Of a DNA stretch of 64,000 nucleotides, positions 18,622 to 28,381 are shown one piece after another; within the stretch, counting starts at the first letter, position 1, and each line of letters starts with the position of its first letter. The position numbers were made by a program, and so were the translations under genes. The DNA is from Candidatus Tanganyikabacteria bacterium (lineage in GTDB: Bacteria > Cyanobacteriota > Sericytochromatia > S15B-MN24 > VGJW01): assembly GCA_016867265.1 (NCBI GenBank), contig VGJW01000001.1, positions 124,001 to 188,000 of the forward strand. The letters run 5' to 3'. The notes beneath the pieces were generated by a model. That model did not search any database. It was given only the letters and a program-made list of their open reading frames with translations, and was not told the DNA's origin.

Positions 18622-20084
18622 TGCCGCGGGTTTGCCTGCTCGCCGGAGCGGTGCTGCTGGTCGGCGCCGCCGAGGCGCGTGCAGCGGGTACGGACGCCTC
18701 CCCCTTGACCCTGGCCGAGGCCGTGGCGTCGGCGCGTGCGCGCGCCTTGTCGGTGGCTGTTGCGGACGCCAAGGTGGCCCAGGCCAAGGAGTTCATCACC
18801 CAGACCTACGCCGGGCTGTATCCCCAGGTGACGGCCAATGCATCCGGCTTGATGTTCAAGCAGATCGACAGCAACGCCATCGGTCTGGGCGGATTCGGCG
18901 GCGGATTCGGCGGCGGGTTTGGCGGTGCCGGCGGTAGCGTTGGCATGGGCGGCATGGGTGGGATGGGTGGGATGGGTGGCCTTGGTGCCCTCGGCGGCAT
19001 GGGGGGCTTCGGCGGCTTTGGCGGGGCATCCGACGCCCCGTTCATGCTGATGACGTCGGGCGTCAATGTCAGTCAGGTGCTCTTCGATGGCTTCCAGACC
19101 CAAGCTGGGCTTCGCCTGGCGGAGGCCTCGCTTGCGATCGGCGAGGAAGACCGTCGCGCCCAGCTGCGCAAGGCGGGTTACGACGCGGCCGGCGCCTTCC
19201 TCCAGGTGCTCAGGGCGTCGTCGTTGCTCGATGTGGCCACTCAGGCTCAGCGTCAGGCCCAAAGTCATGTCGAGGCTGCCGTCCGCCGCTTCAGGGCCGG
19301 TACGGGGACGAAGTTCGAGGTCCTGCAGGCCCAGAGCCGCCTTGCATCCGTCGAAGGCCAATTGCGCAGTGCTTCTGGAGGCTTGGAGTTGGCGCGTCTG
19401 GCGCTGGGGACGGCCGTGGGCGAGCCCTTGGGCCAGCGTGCGCTCGAGGCCGAGCCCGTCGTGCCCGAGGTGGCCTTCGAGCCTGCCCGGGATATTGGGC
19501 CCGCCGTCGAGCAACGCTCCGAGATTCAGACCCTCGAGGCCAAGCGCCGAATGGACGAAGCCAACGTGACTTTGGCGGAGACCAGCGTTTTCCCCAAGGT
19601 CATCGGATCGGCCAGCTACTCCCAGTTGGGTATAGCGACGGGGCGGTCCCTCAATGTTTCGGCTTCCCTGCAGGTTCCGGTCGTGGATTGGGGTCGCAAT
19701 GCGTCCAAGGTCGCTTCCGGTCGACTCGACCTTGTTCAGACCGACCTACAGCTGACGCAGTTGCGCAGAGCACTTTCCACCGACATCACCGCAGCTTGGC
19801 TGGGGCGGCAGGAAGCGCGCGATCGGGTCCGCATCGCTCAGGAAGGCCTTGCCGTGGCGGCGGAGGCGCAGCGCCTTTCCGAGGTCCGGTTCAAGGCCGG
19901 AGTTGGTACGGGTTACGAGGTGATCGATGCGCAGACTGCACTGACCCAGGCGCGGACCGGCTACGTCCAAGCCCGGTATGACGCCTTCGCCGCCGAGTTG
20001 CGGCTTGCCCAATCCCTGGGTCTGGACCCCGTTGCCCTTGTCGCAACCGGTGCAGGCTTGTCGTCGACCGGAGGTCGCCCGTGA
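18618..20084 (+). CDS. TolC family outer-membrane efflux protein with Gly/Met-rich insert
   Basis: 488 residues. Signal peptide (VCLLAGAVLLVGAAEARA), then two TolC repeats with long helices, for example AAVRRFRAGTGTKFEVLQAQ and SEVRFKAGVGTGYEVIDAQT, the paired hallmark of the family. Residues about 89-137 are an insert of GGM and GGF repeats between YPQVTANASGLMF and FMLMTSGVNVSQVLFDG. That is a strand-loop-strand position of the barrel, so the insert probably sits in an extracellular loop. The ATG overlaps the previous stop (ATGA). It forms the exit duct for the adaptor and RND pump encoded next. Confidence 0.9.
   Translation: MMPRVCLLAGAVLLVGAAEARAAGTDASPLTLAEAVASARARALSVAVADAKVAQAKEFITQTYAGLYPQVTANASGLMFKQIDSNAIGLGGFGGGFGGGFGGAGGSVGMGGMGGMGGMGGLGALGGMGGFGGFGGASDAPFMLMTSGVNVSQVLFDGFQTQAGLRLAEASLAIGEEDRRAQLRKAGYDAAGAFLQVLRASSLLDVATQAQRQAQSHVEAAVRRFRAGTGTKFEVLQAQSRLASVEGQLRSASGGLELARLALGTAVGEPLGQRALEAEPVVPEVAFEPARDIGPAVEQRSEIQTLEAKRRMDEANVTLAETSVFPKVIGSASYSQLGIATGRSLNVSASLQVPVVDWGRNASKVASGRLDLVQTDLQLTQLRRALSTDITAAWLGRQEARDRVRIAQEGLAVAAEAQRLSEVRFKAGVGTGYEVIDAQTALTQARTGYVQARYDAFAAELRLAQSLGLDPVALVATGAGLSSTGGRP
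18882..19028 (+). repeat. In-frame Gly-Met/Gly-Phe repeat in the TolC gene
   Basis: Short direct repeats of GGCGGATTC-like and GGTGGGATG-like units encode GGFGGGFGGGFGG and GGMGGMGGMGG. The run of 9-base units is prone to slippage, so its length may vary between strains. Confidence 0.8.
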
Positions 20085-21160
20085 GACTCTTGGCGCTTGC
20101 TTCCTTGACCGTCGTCTGTGCCGCGATTGCCGGTTGCCAGAAGGGCGCAGCCCCAGCCGCCGAGGCAGGACCCGCCCGCAAGCCGGTCGCCGTGACGGTC
20201 GAACCCGTCCAGGCGGCGCGGATGTCCCGGCGACTGGAGTTGTCCGGCACCGTCATACCGAAGTCTCAGGTGACCATCATCCCGAAGATGTCGGGCAGGG
20301 TGCTGGACCTGGGTGCCGAGGAGGGGGCCCGGGTCCGCAAGGGCCAAGTCCTCGCTCGCCTCGACGTGCCCGAGATGGCCTGGCAGTTGCAGCAGGGACG
20401 TAGCGGTCTGGCCGCGGCCGAGGCCAACCTCGAGCTGGCGCGCGACAACCTGCGGCGCGTTCGTGAGCTGCGCGAACAGGACGTGGCCAGTGACCAGCAG
20501 TTGCGGTCGGCAGAGGCGAGCGTTCGCCTGAACGACAGTCAGGTCCGGCAGGCGAAGGCCTCGATTCGTCTGCTCGAGACGACCCAGGCCAATGCCGTCG
20601 TCACGAGCCCCATCGAGGGCATCGTGCTGCAACGTCAGGTCGAGGTGGGTTCCATGGCGGGACCCTCCACCCCGCTGTTCGTGCTGGCACGCGCCGATGG
20701 TTTCCAGGCGAGGCTGTCCTTTTCGGAGCGCGATTTGGCGTTGGTTCGCGAGGGGGCTCCTGTCACGGTGACCTGCGTGGCCTTGCCCGGGGAGCAGTTC
20801 CTTGGACGTATCGTCGACATCGCGGAAGTCGTGGATCCCCAGTCCAGGCTCATCTCGGCCAAGGTCTCCCTCGAGCGGACCGGTCGTCTTCGCGTCGGGA
20901 TGAACGTCGTGGGCGTCCTCGCGGCCGGGACGCATGAGGGTTTGGTCGTCCCGACGGCCGCTGTCCAGACGGATGGCGCCGAACAGGTCGTCTACGTCGC
21001 CGAGGGCGCCAAGGCGGTTCGCACGCCTGTCCGGACGGGGCTCCGGGAAGCGGCGCGGGTGGAGGTCCTATCCGGCGTGGCCCGCGGAGTCAGGGTGGTT
21101 GCGGATGGGGCGTCGTTCGTCAAGGACGGCGATGCGCTCAGGATTAAGGCTGGAGGCTAG
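20081..21160 (+). CDS. RND efflux periplasmic adaptor lipoprotein (HlyD/AcrA family)
   Basis: 359 residues. Lipobox AAIAGC (Cys19). The lipoyl/barrel-sandwich halves read VTIIPKMSGRVLDLGAEEGA and NAVVTSPIEGIVLQRQVEVG, flanking a helical hairpin (about 105-165). A beta-barrel and a membrane-proximal domain follow. It links the inner-membrane pump to TolC. The GTG overlaps the tolC stop as GTGA. Confidence 0.9.
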   Translation: MRLLALASLTVVCAAIAGCQKGAAPAAEAGPARKPVAVTVEPVQAARMSRRLELSGTVIPKSQVTIIPKMSGRVLDLGAEEGARVRKGQVLARLDVPEMAWQLQQGRSGLAAAEANLELARDNLRRVRELREQDVASDQQLRSAEASVRLNDSQVRQAKASIRLLETTQANAVVTSPIEGIVLQRQVEVGSMAGPSTPLFVLARADGFQARLSFSERDLALVREGAPVTVTCVALPGEQFLGRIVDIAEVVDPQSRLISAKVSLERTGRLRVGMNVVGVLAAGTHEGLVVPTAAVQTDGAEQVVYVAEGAKAVRTPVRTGLREAARVEVLSGVARGVRVVADGASFVKDGDALRIKAGG

Positions 21161-21163
21161 GTC

Positions 21164-24100
21164 GTGTCCGAATCGAATACGGCCCGCACGCCTGCGGCTG
21201 AGGCTTCGTCAGGCTTCAACTTCTCGACCTTCTTCATCCGCAACCCCGTCACGACCATCATCCTGATGGTGATGCTGGTAATCGGCGGCGTGGCGTCGTT
21301 CATGAAGATGCCGCTCGAGTTGTTCCCCAACATCGAGTTCCCGGTCGTCGTGGTCAACACGGTTTACCCCGGTGCCGCGCCCACCGAGGTCGAGACGCTC
21401 GTGACCAAGCCCATCGAGGACGCCGTCGGCGGCATCAATGGCCTCGACACGCTCTCCTCCCAGTCGAAGGACGGCCTGTCCACCGTCATCGTGACGCTCA
21501 AGCTCGGCACGTCCTCCAAGGAAGCAGCGTCGGATATCCGGGACAAGATTTCCGCGGTCCAGTACAAGCTGCCCAAGGATGCCAAACCGCCCAGCTTTTC
21601 GACCTTCTCGTTCAGCTCGACCCCGATCGTGAGCTACGCCGTCTCGGCGCCCGGCATGTCGGATATGGCCTTGTCCACGTGGGTCAAGGACACGCTCAAG
21701 CCCAGCCTCGAGCAAACGCCCGGCGTGGCCCAGATTCTGCTGTCGGGCAACGTCGAGCCGGCCGTCGAGGTGGCGTTGGAGCCGGAACGGCTGCAGGCCT
21801 ACGGATTGTCCCTGCCCGGGGTCTTTCAGACCATCCAGGCCGAGAACTTCAATCTGCCCGGTGGTGTCGTCGAGGGCTCGCCTCGTCAGTACAACATCCG
21901 CACGATGGGCAAGTTCGGCAGCGTCGAGGCGCTCTCGGGCATGGTGATGAATACGCCGGCCGGGGGGCAGGTTCGCCTGCGGGATCTGGGGGCCGTCCGC
22001 CAGACGAGCAAGGACCGCGCGACTTATGCATCTGTGGACGGCGCGCAAGCCGTGATTTTGTCCGTCACGAAGCAGACGAATGCCAATGCGGTGGAGATGG
22101 TGTCGTCGCTTGACGCCCGGATGGCGGATCTTCGCGCCACCTTGCCCAAGGGACTCACCATCACCAAGGCCCAGGACACGACGAAGTTCGTCAAGATGTC
22201 CAATGCGGCCGTCTGGGAGCATCTCGCCATCGGCGCGGTGCTGGCGGTACTGGTCCTGTATGTCTTCCTGCGGAACGTGCCGGCCATGCTGATCAGTGGC
22301 CTCGCGATTCCCTTGTCGATTGTCGCCGCATTCATCCCGATGTACCTGATGGGGTTCACCTTCAACAACCTCACGACCTTGGCGCTTTCTCTGGTCGTCG
22401 GCATCCTCGTCGATGACGCCGTCGTCGACCTCGAGAACATCTACAGGCACATGGAGATGGGCGAGGAACCCCTCCGGGCCGCCATCAACGCAACGGGCGA
22501 GATCCAGCTGGCCGTCACGGCGACGACCTTGACCATCATCGGTGTCTTCTTGCCCATGTCCTTCATGTCCGGCTTCATCGGCCGGTTCTTCCAGAGCTTC
22601 GGCTTGACCGTGACCTTTGCGGTCGCGTTCTCGTTGCTCATCGCACGGACGCTCACGCCCATGATGTCGGCCTACCTGCTCAAGGTGGCGCCCAAGGACA
22701 CCAGTCACGAGGGTGGCGACAGTCGCATGGAACAGGTTTATGGCCGGATGCTTCGGTGGGGCCTTGCGCATCGGGGCCTGGTCGTGGCGCTTGCAGCCGT
22801 GACCTTCTTCGCCGGTCTCGGCCTGACAAAGTTCATCCAGAAGACCTTTTTGACGAATGCGGACCGCGGCGAGTTCCTGCTCCGCGTGCAGCTGCCGAAG
22901 GGGTCGCCCCTCTCCGAGACCACGCGCATCGCCAATGAGGTTGCGGGACGCGTCAAGAAACACCGCGAGGTGGCCCACGTCCTGACGACCATTGGCAACT
23001 ACGGCACGGTGGACGATGCCCGGCTTTCCGTGCTGATGGTGCCCAAGGAGGAGCGCACGATCTCCGATGCCCAACTGGCGAAGCAGGTACGCGAGGAGTT
23101 CGCGGAAACCGCCGGCTACAAGGTCCTCGCCGATGAATTCAGCCTGGTGCCGGGCAACAACAAGCCCGTCGATGTCCAGCTCCAGGGCGACAACCTGGAG
23201 GAGTTGCGCCAATATTCGGCCAAGCTGGTTGCCCTGATGGCCGATCAGGCCATGTTTGCGGACCTCGAGTCTTCCCTGGGGGATGAGAAGCCCGAGATTC
23301 GTCTGGTTCCGGACCGCGAGCGGATGGCCCAGTACGGTGTGACGGCATCACAGCTTGCCTTGACGCTCAGGCTGGCCACCAGCGGCGAGACGCCCAGCAC
23401 GATCACGTACGGTCCCAACGAGGTGGACGTTTGGGTCCGGTTGTCCGATCGTTACCGCAAGGATCTGGACGGCATCCGCAATCTTTCGGTGGCGACCTCG
23501 CGTGGCGCTGTCCCGCTCTCGACCCTGGCCGAGGTGACGTTCGGCGGTGGCTTCTCCCAGATCGAGCACAAGAACAGGCAGCGTCTCGTCCACGTCACGG
23601 CCAATCTTGTCCCCGGAAAGACCGTCGGCACGGCGACCGAACTCGTCAAGAACGAGTTGCTGCCCAAGCTGGATTTGCCTCCGACCGTCGTCGCGGACAT
23701 GGATGGTCAGGCCAAGCAGCAGCAGGACTCGTTTTCGGGCTTCAGTCAGGCGATGCTGATGGGCATCATCCTGATTTACTTCATACTTGCCCTGCAGTTC
23801 GGGTCGTTCCTGCATCCCTTGACCATCATGATGTCGCTGCCCTTGTCCATCATCGGAGCCTTCCTCGGCTTGCTGGTGTTCGGCAAGGACCTGGGCATGA
23901 TGGCGCTCATCGGTATCATCATGCTGATGGGCATCGTGACCAAGAACGCCATCTTGATCATCGATTTCACGCTGACGATGCGGGACCGCGGCGCGACCCG
24001 TACCGATGCGGTCATCGAGGCCGCCAAGGTCCGCTTGCGGCCCATCCTGATGACGACGGCAGCCATGGTGCTCGGCATGATGCCCATGGCCCTCGGCCTC

Positions 24101-24325
24101 GGCGCAGGTTCCGAGTTTCGCTCGCCCATGGCCGTCGTGGTCATCGGCGGCCTCGTGACGTCGACCTTCCTGACCTTGCTGGTCGTGCCCGTGTTCTACA
24201 CCCTGCTCGACGATCTGAAGGGAGGGACGGGCAGGTTGATTGGCCGGGGACGGCGCCAAGCAAGTATTTCCGACGCACCGGTGCCTGCTCCTTTGCCCGG
24301 TCCGGCCATGGTGACAGGGGATTGA
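21164..24325 (+). CDS. RND efflux pump permease (AcrB/HAE1 type)
   Basis: 1,053 residues, the normal size. Twelve membrane helices and two large periplasmic loops are expected. The first helix is TTIILMVMLVIGGVASFM. The proton-relay aspartates lie in LVVGILVDDAVVDLENIYRH near residue 415, and the conserved helix-4/10 region recurs in LIGIIMLMGIVTKNAILIID. It exports drugs, detergents or metabolites by proton antiport; the substrate is not predictable. Starts at GTG 21164, three bases after the adaptor stop. Confidence 0.93.
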   Translation: MSESNTARTPAAEASSGFNFSTFFIRNPVTTIILMVMLVIGGVASFMKMPLELFPNIEFPVVVVNTVYPGAAPTEVETLVTKPIEDAVGGINGLDTLSSQSKDGLSTVIVTLKLGTSSKEAASDIRDKISAVQYKLPKDAKPPSFSTFSFSSTPIVSYAVSAPGMSDMALSTWVKDTLKPSLEQTPGVAQILLSGNVEPAVEVALEPERLQAYGLSLPGVFQTIQAENFNLPGGVVEGSPRQYNIRTMGKFGSVEALSGMVMNTPAGGQVRLRDLGAVRQTSKDRATYASVDGAQAVILSVTKQTNANAVEMVSSLDARMADLRATLPKGLTITKAQDTTKFVKMSNAAVWEHLAIGAVLAVLVLYVFLRNVPAMLISGLAIPLSIVAAFIPMYLMGFTFNNLTTLALSLVVGILVDDAVVDLENIYRHMEMGEEPLRAAINATGEIQLAVTATTLTIIGVFLPMSFMSGFIGRFFQSFGLTVTFAVAFSLLIARTLTPMMSAYLLKVAPKDTSHEGGDSRMEQVYGRMLRWGLAHRGLVVALAAVTFFAGLGLTKFIQKTFLTNADRGEFLLRVQLPKGSPLSETTRIANEVAGRVKKHREVAHVLTTIGNYGTVDDARLSVLMVPKEERTISDAQLAKQVREEFAETAGYKVLADEFSLVPGNNKPVDVQLQGDNLEELRQYSAKLVALMADQAMFADLESSLGDEKPEIRLVPDRERMAQYGVTASQLALTLRLATSGETPSTITYGPNEVDVWVRLSDRYRKDLDGIRNLSVATSRGAVPLSTLAEVTFGGGFSQIEHKNRQRLVHVTANLVPGKTVGTATELVKNELLPKLDLPPTVVADMDGQAKQQQDSFSGFSQAMLMGIILIYFILALQFGSFLHPLTIMMSLPLSIIGAFLGLLVFGKDLGMMALIGIIMLMGIVTKNAILIIDFTLTMRDRGATRTDAVIEAAKVRLRPILMTTAAMVLGMMPMALGLGAGSEFRSPMAVVVIGGLVTSTFLTLLVVPVFYTLLDDLKGGTGRLIGRGRRQASISDAPVPAPLPGPAMVTGD

Positions 24326-24406
24326 TGCACCTGTCGCACGACGCGGGATGGCCCGCCTGAACCGGGCAGGCTACAATAGGGCGTCACATCCTCCCCGAAG
24401 GTGCGG

Positions 24407-27175
24407 ATGACCGTGTCCATGTCCAACCCGCTTCCCGATCCCCAGAGCCTGGCCTATGTCGAGGGTCTCTATGCTGATTGGCTGTCCGACCCCGGGTCGA
24501 TAGCCGAAGAGTGGCGTGCGGCCTTTGCTGCCGCTCATGCGGAGCGGCCGACTCGCATCGGTCCCGCGTCTGTTCCTGCACCGCTTTTCGGCGGTGCCTC
24601 GGAAGGTGCTGGCGAGGGCTCCCGGCCAGGGCTCGTTCGTCTCGTGGACGCCTACAGACGCCACGGCCACCGTGCGGTCGTCCTCGATCCGTTGGGCACG
24701 CCAAGGGGGGCGGTGCCGGAGTTGGATCCCTCCTGGCACGGTCTTTCGGCCGATGCGCTGGCCTCGGGCGTGCCCGACGGTATCGGCCTGCCTGCCGGAC
24801 TTCCTGCAGGCGCGGCATTCCTGGCGTGGCTCAGGCGAACCTGGGCGGGGCGCGTTGCCGTTCAGGTGGGGCATATCGACGCCGTCGAACCCCGTGAGTG
24901 GCTGGTCCGCGAGGTCGAGACGGGGCGCCTCGAGGTCGCGCTTGAAGCCACGGCACAGTGCTCCGTGCTGGATGCGCTGACGCGTGCGGCCGTGTTCGAG
25001 GACTTCATTCAGAAGAAGTTTCTTGGCGCCAAGAGTTTCTCGCTCGAGGGTTCCGAGACCCTCGTCCCTGCTCTGGAGCACCTGATCCGACAGGTCGCGG
25101 CTGCCGGCACCCGGCACCTCATCATCGGCATGGCCCATCGGGGGCGCCTGAATGTCCTGACGCACATCGCCGGCAAGCCCGCTGCGCGAATCTTCCGCGA
25201 GTTCGAGGATATGGATGGCGACTATCCGGGTCATGCGGATGTCAAGTACCACCTGGGCTGGCACCGCACATGGGATGTTGCGCATGCAGGTTCGGTCGAG
25301 GTTTCCCTGTGTTTCAACCCCAGCCACCTCGAGTTCGTGGGACCTGTGGCCGTGGGGCGCGCGCGTGCACTGCGGGACCATCTGGGTACGGATGCCATGG
25401 CGGTCATCATTCACGGGGATGCTGCCTTCATCGGCGAGGGTATCGCCCAGGAGACCCTCAATCTCTCGCGACTGCCTGCCTATGAATCGGGTGGTTCGCT
25501 GCATCTTGTGGCCAACAACCAGGTCGGTTTCACCACTTCGTGGAGCGAGGCGCGTTCGGGCGAGTACGCGACGGACGTCGCACGGATGCTCGATGCGCCC
25601 ATCTTCCACGTCTCTGCCGAAGACCTGGCTGCCGTGATGCAGGTGCTTTCCCTTGCCGTCGACTACCGAGCCCGCTTCGGGGGAGATGTCGTCGTCGACT
25701 TGGTCGGCTATCGCCGCCGGGGCCACAACGAGGGTGACGAACCGCGATTCACCCAGCCGCTGATGTATGCCGCCATCGATGCGCGTGCACCCTTGCACGT
25801 CGCCTATGGTGAGGCCTTGGTCGCAGCGGGCGTGCTGGACCGGGCCGGCGTCGATGCCTTGGCCGCAGGTGCGCGTGCCGCCCTCGAGGACCAACTGAAG
25901 CTTGCGCGCTCTCCTGAGGGCAAGCCGTCGGAACACGTTGCCGAAGGTGCCTGGGTGGGCATCGCGGGCGGACCTGAATCCGCAGCCCCCGACCCCGAGA
26001 CGGGTGTCTCCACGGAGGTACTGGAGGGGCTTCTTCGCGCGTGGGCCACGGTACCCGAGGGCTTCCGGCCCCACGCCAAGGTCGAGCGCATTCTGGATCA
26101 GCGTCGCCGCATGGTTACGGGGGAGGAGCCCCTCGACTGGGCGGCCGGCGAGGCGATGGCCTTTGCCAGTCTTGCCGTTGCAGGTCATCCCGTGCGCTTG
26201 ACGGGTCAGGATTGTGGACGGGGAACCTTCAGTCATCGCCACGCGGTCCTTACGGACGTGACGGACGGCCGACGCCACAACAGCCTGCAGCACGTCGCTG
26301 CCGACCAGCAGCCCGTCGCCATTCATAACAGCCCGCTCTCCGAGATGGGCGTCGTGGGGTTCGAGTACGGGTACTCCCTCGAGACCCCGCGTGGCCTCGT
26401 GGCTTGGGAAGCTCAGTTTGGTGACTTTGCCAACTGTGCTCAGGTGCACATCGACCAGTTCATTACCAGCGGCGAAGCCAAGTGGGGTCTGCTCAACGGC
26501 CTGGTGATGCTTTTGCCTCATGGCTACGAGGGCATGGGGCCGGAGCATTCGAGCGCCCGTATCGAGCGTTTCATGCAGTTGTGTGCCCAAGACAATCTCC
26601 AGGTGGCGTACCCGACGACTGCTGCCCAGCTTTTCCATCTGCTGCGTCGCCAGGTGTTGCGTCCCTGGCGCAAGCCTCTCGTCGTATTCACGCCCAAGAG
26701 CCTGCTCAGGCATCGCCGGACCACCGGCAGCCACGCCGACTTCGCCAGTGGCACCTTCCGCCGGGTCCTGAAGGATGAGGTGGTCGTGACGGCGAAGGCA
26801 CGTCGCATCCTGCTTTGTACCGGCAAGGTCGCCTTCGACTGCATGGATGAGCGCGAAGTGAGGGAGATGGGCGATGTCGCCATCGTCCGCGTGGAGCAAC
26901 TGCATCCGTTTCCCTTGGCGGAGATCGAGGCTCTGCTTGCCGACGCGCCGCGTCAGGCCGAGGTGTTCTGGGTTCAGGAGGAGCCGGTCAACATGGGTGC
27001 CTGGCCCTGGCTGCGCCTGACCTACGGGGACGTCATCGCCGGGCGCCCGTGGCGTCCCGTGGCCCGTCCCGCGTCGGCCAGTCCGGCGGCCGGTAGTCCG
27101 TCCCAGCACAAGAAGGAGCATCGGGCCATCCTCGATGAGGCGCTGGCCCCCTTGCCCGTGGCTCCCGTCCGTTGA
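24407..27175 (+). CDS. sucA: 2-oxoglutarate dehydrogenase E1 component
   Basis: 922 residues, as expected for OdhA/SucA. The N terminus PLPDPQSLAYVEGLYADWL is the short E1o segment that binds E2. Thiamine diphosphate sites include MAHRGRLNVLTHIAGKP and GDAAFIGEGIAQETLNLS; the C-terminal domain shows GQDCGRGTFSHRHAVL and LLPHGYEGMGPEHSSARIER. The enzyme decarboxylates 2-oxoglutarate and passes the succinyl group to lipoate on E2. ATG 24407 follows GAAGG; GTG 24401 and ATG 24419 are in frame too. TACAAT at 24372-24377 may be the -10 box, but no -35 is clear. Confidence 0.95.
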   Translation: MTVSMSNPLPDPQSLAYVEGLYADWLSDPGSIAEEWRAAFAAAHAERPTRIGPASVPAPLFGGASEGAGEGSRPGLVRLVDAYRRHGHRAVVLDPLGTPRGAVPELDPSWHGLSADALASGVPDGIGLPAGLPAGAAFLAWLRRTWAGRVAVQVGHIDAVEPREWLVREVETGRLEVALEATAQCSVLDALTRAAVFEDFIQKKFLGAKSFSLEGSETLVPALEHLIRQVAAAGTRHLIIGMAHRGRLNVLTHIAGKPAARIFREFEDMDGDYPGHADVKYHLGWHRTWDVAHAGSVEVSLCFNPSHLEFVGPVAVGRARALRDHLGTDAMAVIIHGDAAFIGEGIAQETLNLSRLPAYESGGSLHLVANNQVGFTTSWSEARSGEYATDVARMLDAPIFHVSAEDLAAVMQVLSLAVDYRARFGGDVVVDLVGYRRRGHNEGDEPRFTQPLMYAAIDARAPLHVAYGEALVAAGVLDRAGVDALAAGARAALEDQLKLARSPEGKPSEHVAEGAWVGIAGGPESAAPDPETGVSTEVLEGLLRAWATVPEGFRPHAKVERILDQRRRMVTGEEPLDWAAGEAMAFASLAVAGHPVRLTGQDCGRGTFSHRHAVLTDVTDGRRHNSLQHVAADQQPVAIHNSPLSEMGVVGFEYGYSLETPRGLVAWEAQFGDFANCAQVHIDQFITSGEAKWGLLNGLVMLLPHGYEGMGPEHSSARIERFMQLCAQDNLQVAYPTTAAQLFHLLRRQVLRPWRKPLVVFTPKSLLRHRRTTGSHADFASGTFRRVLKDEVVVTAKARRILLCTGKVAFDCMDEREVREMGDVAIVRVEQLHPFPLAEIEALLADAPRQAEVFWVQEEPVNMGAWPWLRLTYGDVIAGRPWRPVARPASASPAAGSPSQHKKEHRAILDEALAPLPVAPVR

Positions 27176-27218
27176 TGCACGCGGGCCCGTCCCGCATTCG
27201 TAACCCGAGAGGAAGACC

Positions 27219-28379
27219 ATGACCGTTCGCGACATCGTCGTGCCCAGCGTCGGCGAGTCCATCACAGAAGTGACGCTTGGCCCGTGGGCCCGCAAGCAGG
27301 GCGAGCGGGTGCGCCGTGACGAGACGGTCGTGCTCGTCGAGTCCGACAAGGCGACACTCGAAGTTCCTGCACCCGCGGACGGCGTGCTGCTCGAAGTCCT
27401 GAAGGCCGAGGGTGCCGCCGCCAAGGTCGGTGAGATCATTGCACGCGTCGAGGAGTCCGCGGCGCCGGTCGGAGAGCCTGCGGCACCTGCGCCTGCGGCA
27501 CCTGCGCCTGCTGCTGTCGCGGCGCTTCCCGTGCCTGCCCTTCCCGTGGTGATGCCCGCTGCCGCCCGCGTGTTGGCAGAGGCGGGACGCTCCGTTGCCG
27601 ATGCGGCACCCACGGGCCCCGGGGGCCGCTTGCTCAAGGAGGATGCGCTTAGGGCCGTGGCGGCACCCCGCGCTGCTGCCCGTGCCGAGGAGGTCGTGCC
27701 GATGACGTCCTTGCGCAGGCGCATCGCCGAGCGTCTGGTCCAGGCCAAGCAGGATGCGGCCCTGCTGACGACCTTCAACGAGGTCGACATGTCGGCCGTG
27801 ATGCAGCTGCGCAAGCAGCACGGCGAGGGGTTCAAGGAACGGCATGGTGTCAAGCTGGGCTTCATGTCGTTCTTCGTGCGGGCCTCGGTCGATGCCCTGC
27901 GGGCCTTTCCCGCGATCAACGCGGAGATCCGAGGCACGGACATCGTCTACAAGCATTACTTCGACATCGGTGTTGCCGTAGGCAGCGGCAAGGGCCTCGT
28001 GGTGCCCGTGTTGCGCGATGCGGATCGCTTGGGCTTCGCCGACATCGAGAAGGCCATCGCGGACTTCGGGACGCGCGCACAGGCCGGCAAGCTGAAGCCG
28101 GACGAGATGCAGGGCGGTACCTTCACGATCAGCAACGGGGGCATCTACGGATCGATGCTTTCGACGCCCATCGTCAATCCTCCCCAGAGTGCCGTCCTCG
28201 GCATGCATGCCATTCAGGAGCGGCCTGTGGGCGTGGACGGCCAGGTCGTCCTGCGTCCGATGATGTATCTGGCTCTGACCTATGACCACCGCCTCGTCGA
28301 CGGTCGCGAGGCCGTGACCTTCTTGCGCCGCATCAAGGACTGCCTCGAGTCTCCCGCGCGCATGCTGCTGGAGGTCTAG
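27219..28379 (+). CDS. sucB: Dihydrolipoyl succinyltransferase (E2)
   Basis: 386 residues with one lipoyl domain (lipoylated Lys44 in ESDKATLEV), an Ala/Pro-rich hinge (about 82-110), a short E1/E3-binding domain ([20 protein letters not shown]) and the catalytic core ending with [15 protein letters not shown] (His357, Asp361). It receives succinyl from E1 and gives it to CoA. ATG with GAGAGGAAG upstream. lpdA follows two bases after the stop. Confidence 0.95.
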   Translation: MTVRDIVVPSVGESITEVTLGPWARKQGERVRRDETVVLVESDKATLEVPAPADGVLLEVLKAEGAAAKVGEIIARVEESAAPVGEPAAPAPAAPAPAAVAALPVPALPVVMPAAARVLAEAGRSVADAAPTGPGGRLLKEDALRAVAAPRAAARAEEVVPMTSLRRRIAERLVQAKQDAALLTTFNEVDMSAVMQLRKQHGEGFKERHGVKLGFMSFFVRASVDALRAFPAINAEIRGTDIVYKHYFDIGVAVGSGKGLVVPVLRDADRLGFADIEKAIADFGTRAQAGKLKPDEMQGGTFTISNGGIYGSMLSTPIVNPPQSAVLGMHAIQERPVGVDGQVVLRPMMYLALTYDHRLVDGREAVTFLRRIKDCLESPARMLLEV

Positions 28380-28381
28380 CC

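Noticed and set aside
21209-23212. 667-codon antisense frame over the RND pump
   Set aside because: No domain or signal, and it mirrors the codon pattern of the pump gene.
24349-24377. Full sigma70 promoter before sucA
   Set aside because: TACAAT is good but no -35 box lies 16-18 bases upstream; left as a note only.
27480-27545. Alanine/proline repeat of sucB as a mobile or CRISPR-like repeat
   Set aside because: It encodes the normal flexible hinge between lipoyl and core domains. No CRISPR array, transposase or IS end is visible anywhere in the window.
24371-27943. 1,190-codon open frame antisense to sucA and sucB
   Set aside because: It lies fully opposite two clear enzymes and reads as Arg/Gly/His-rich noise; long antisense frames are expected in high-GC DNA.
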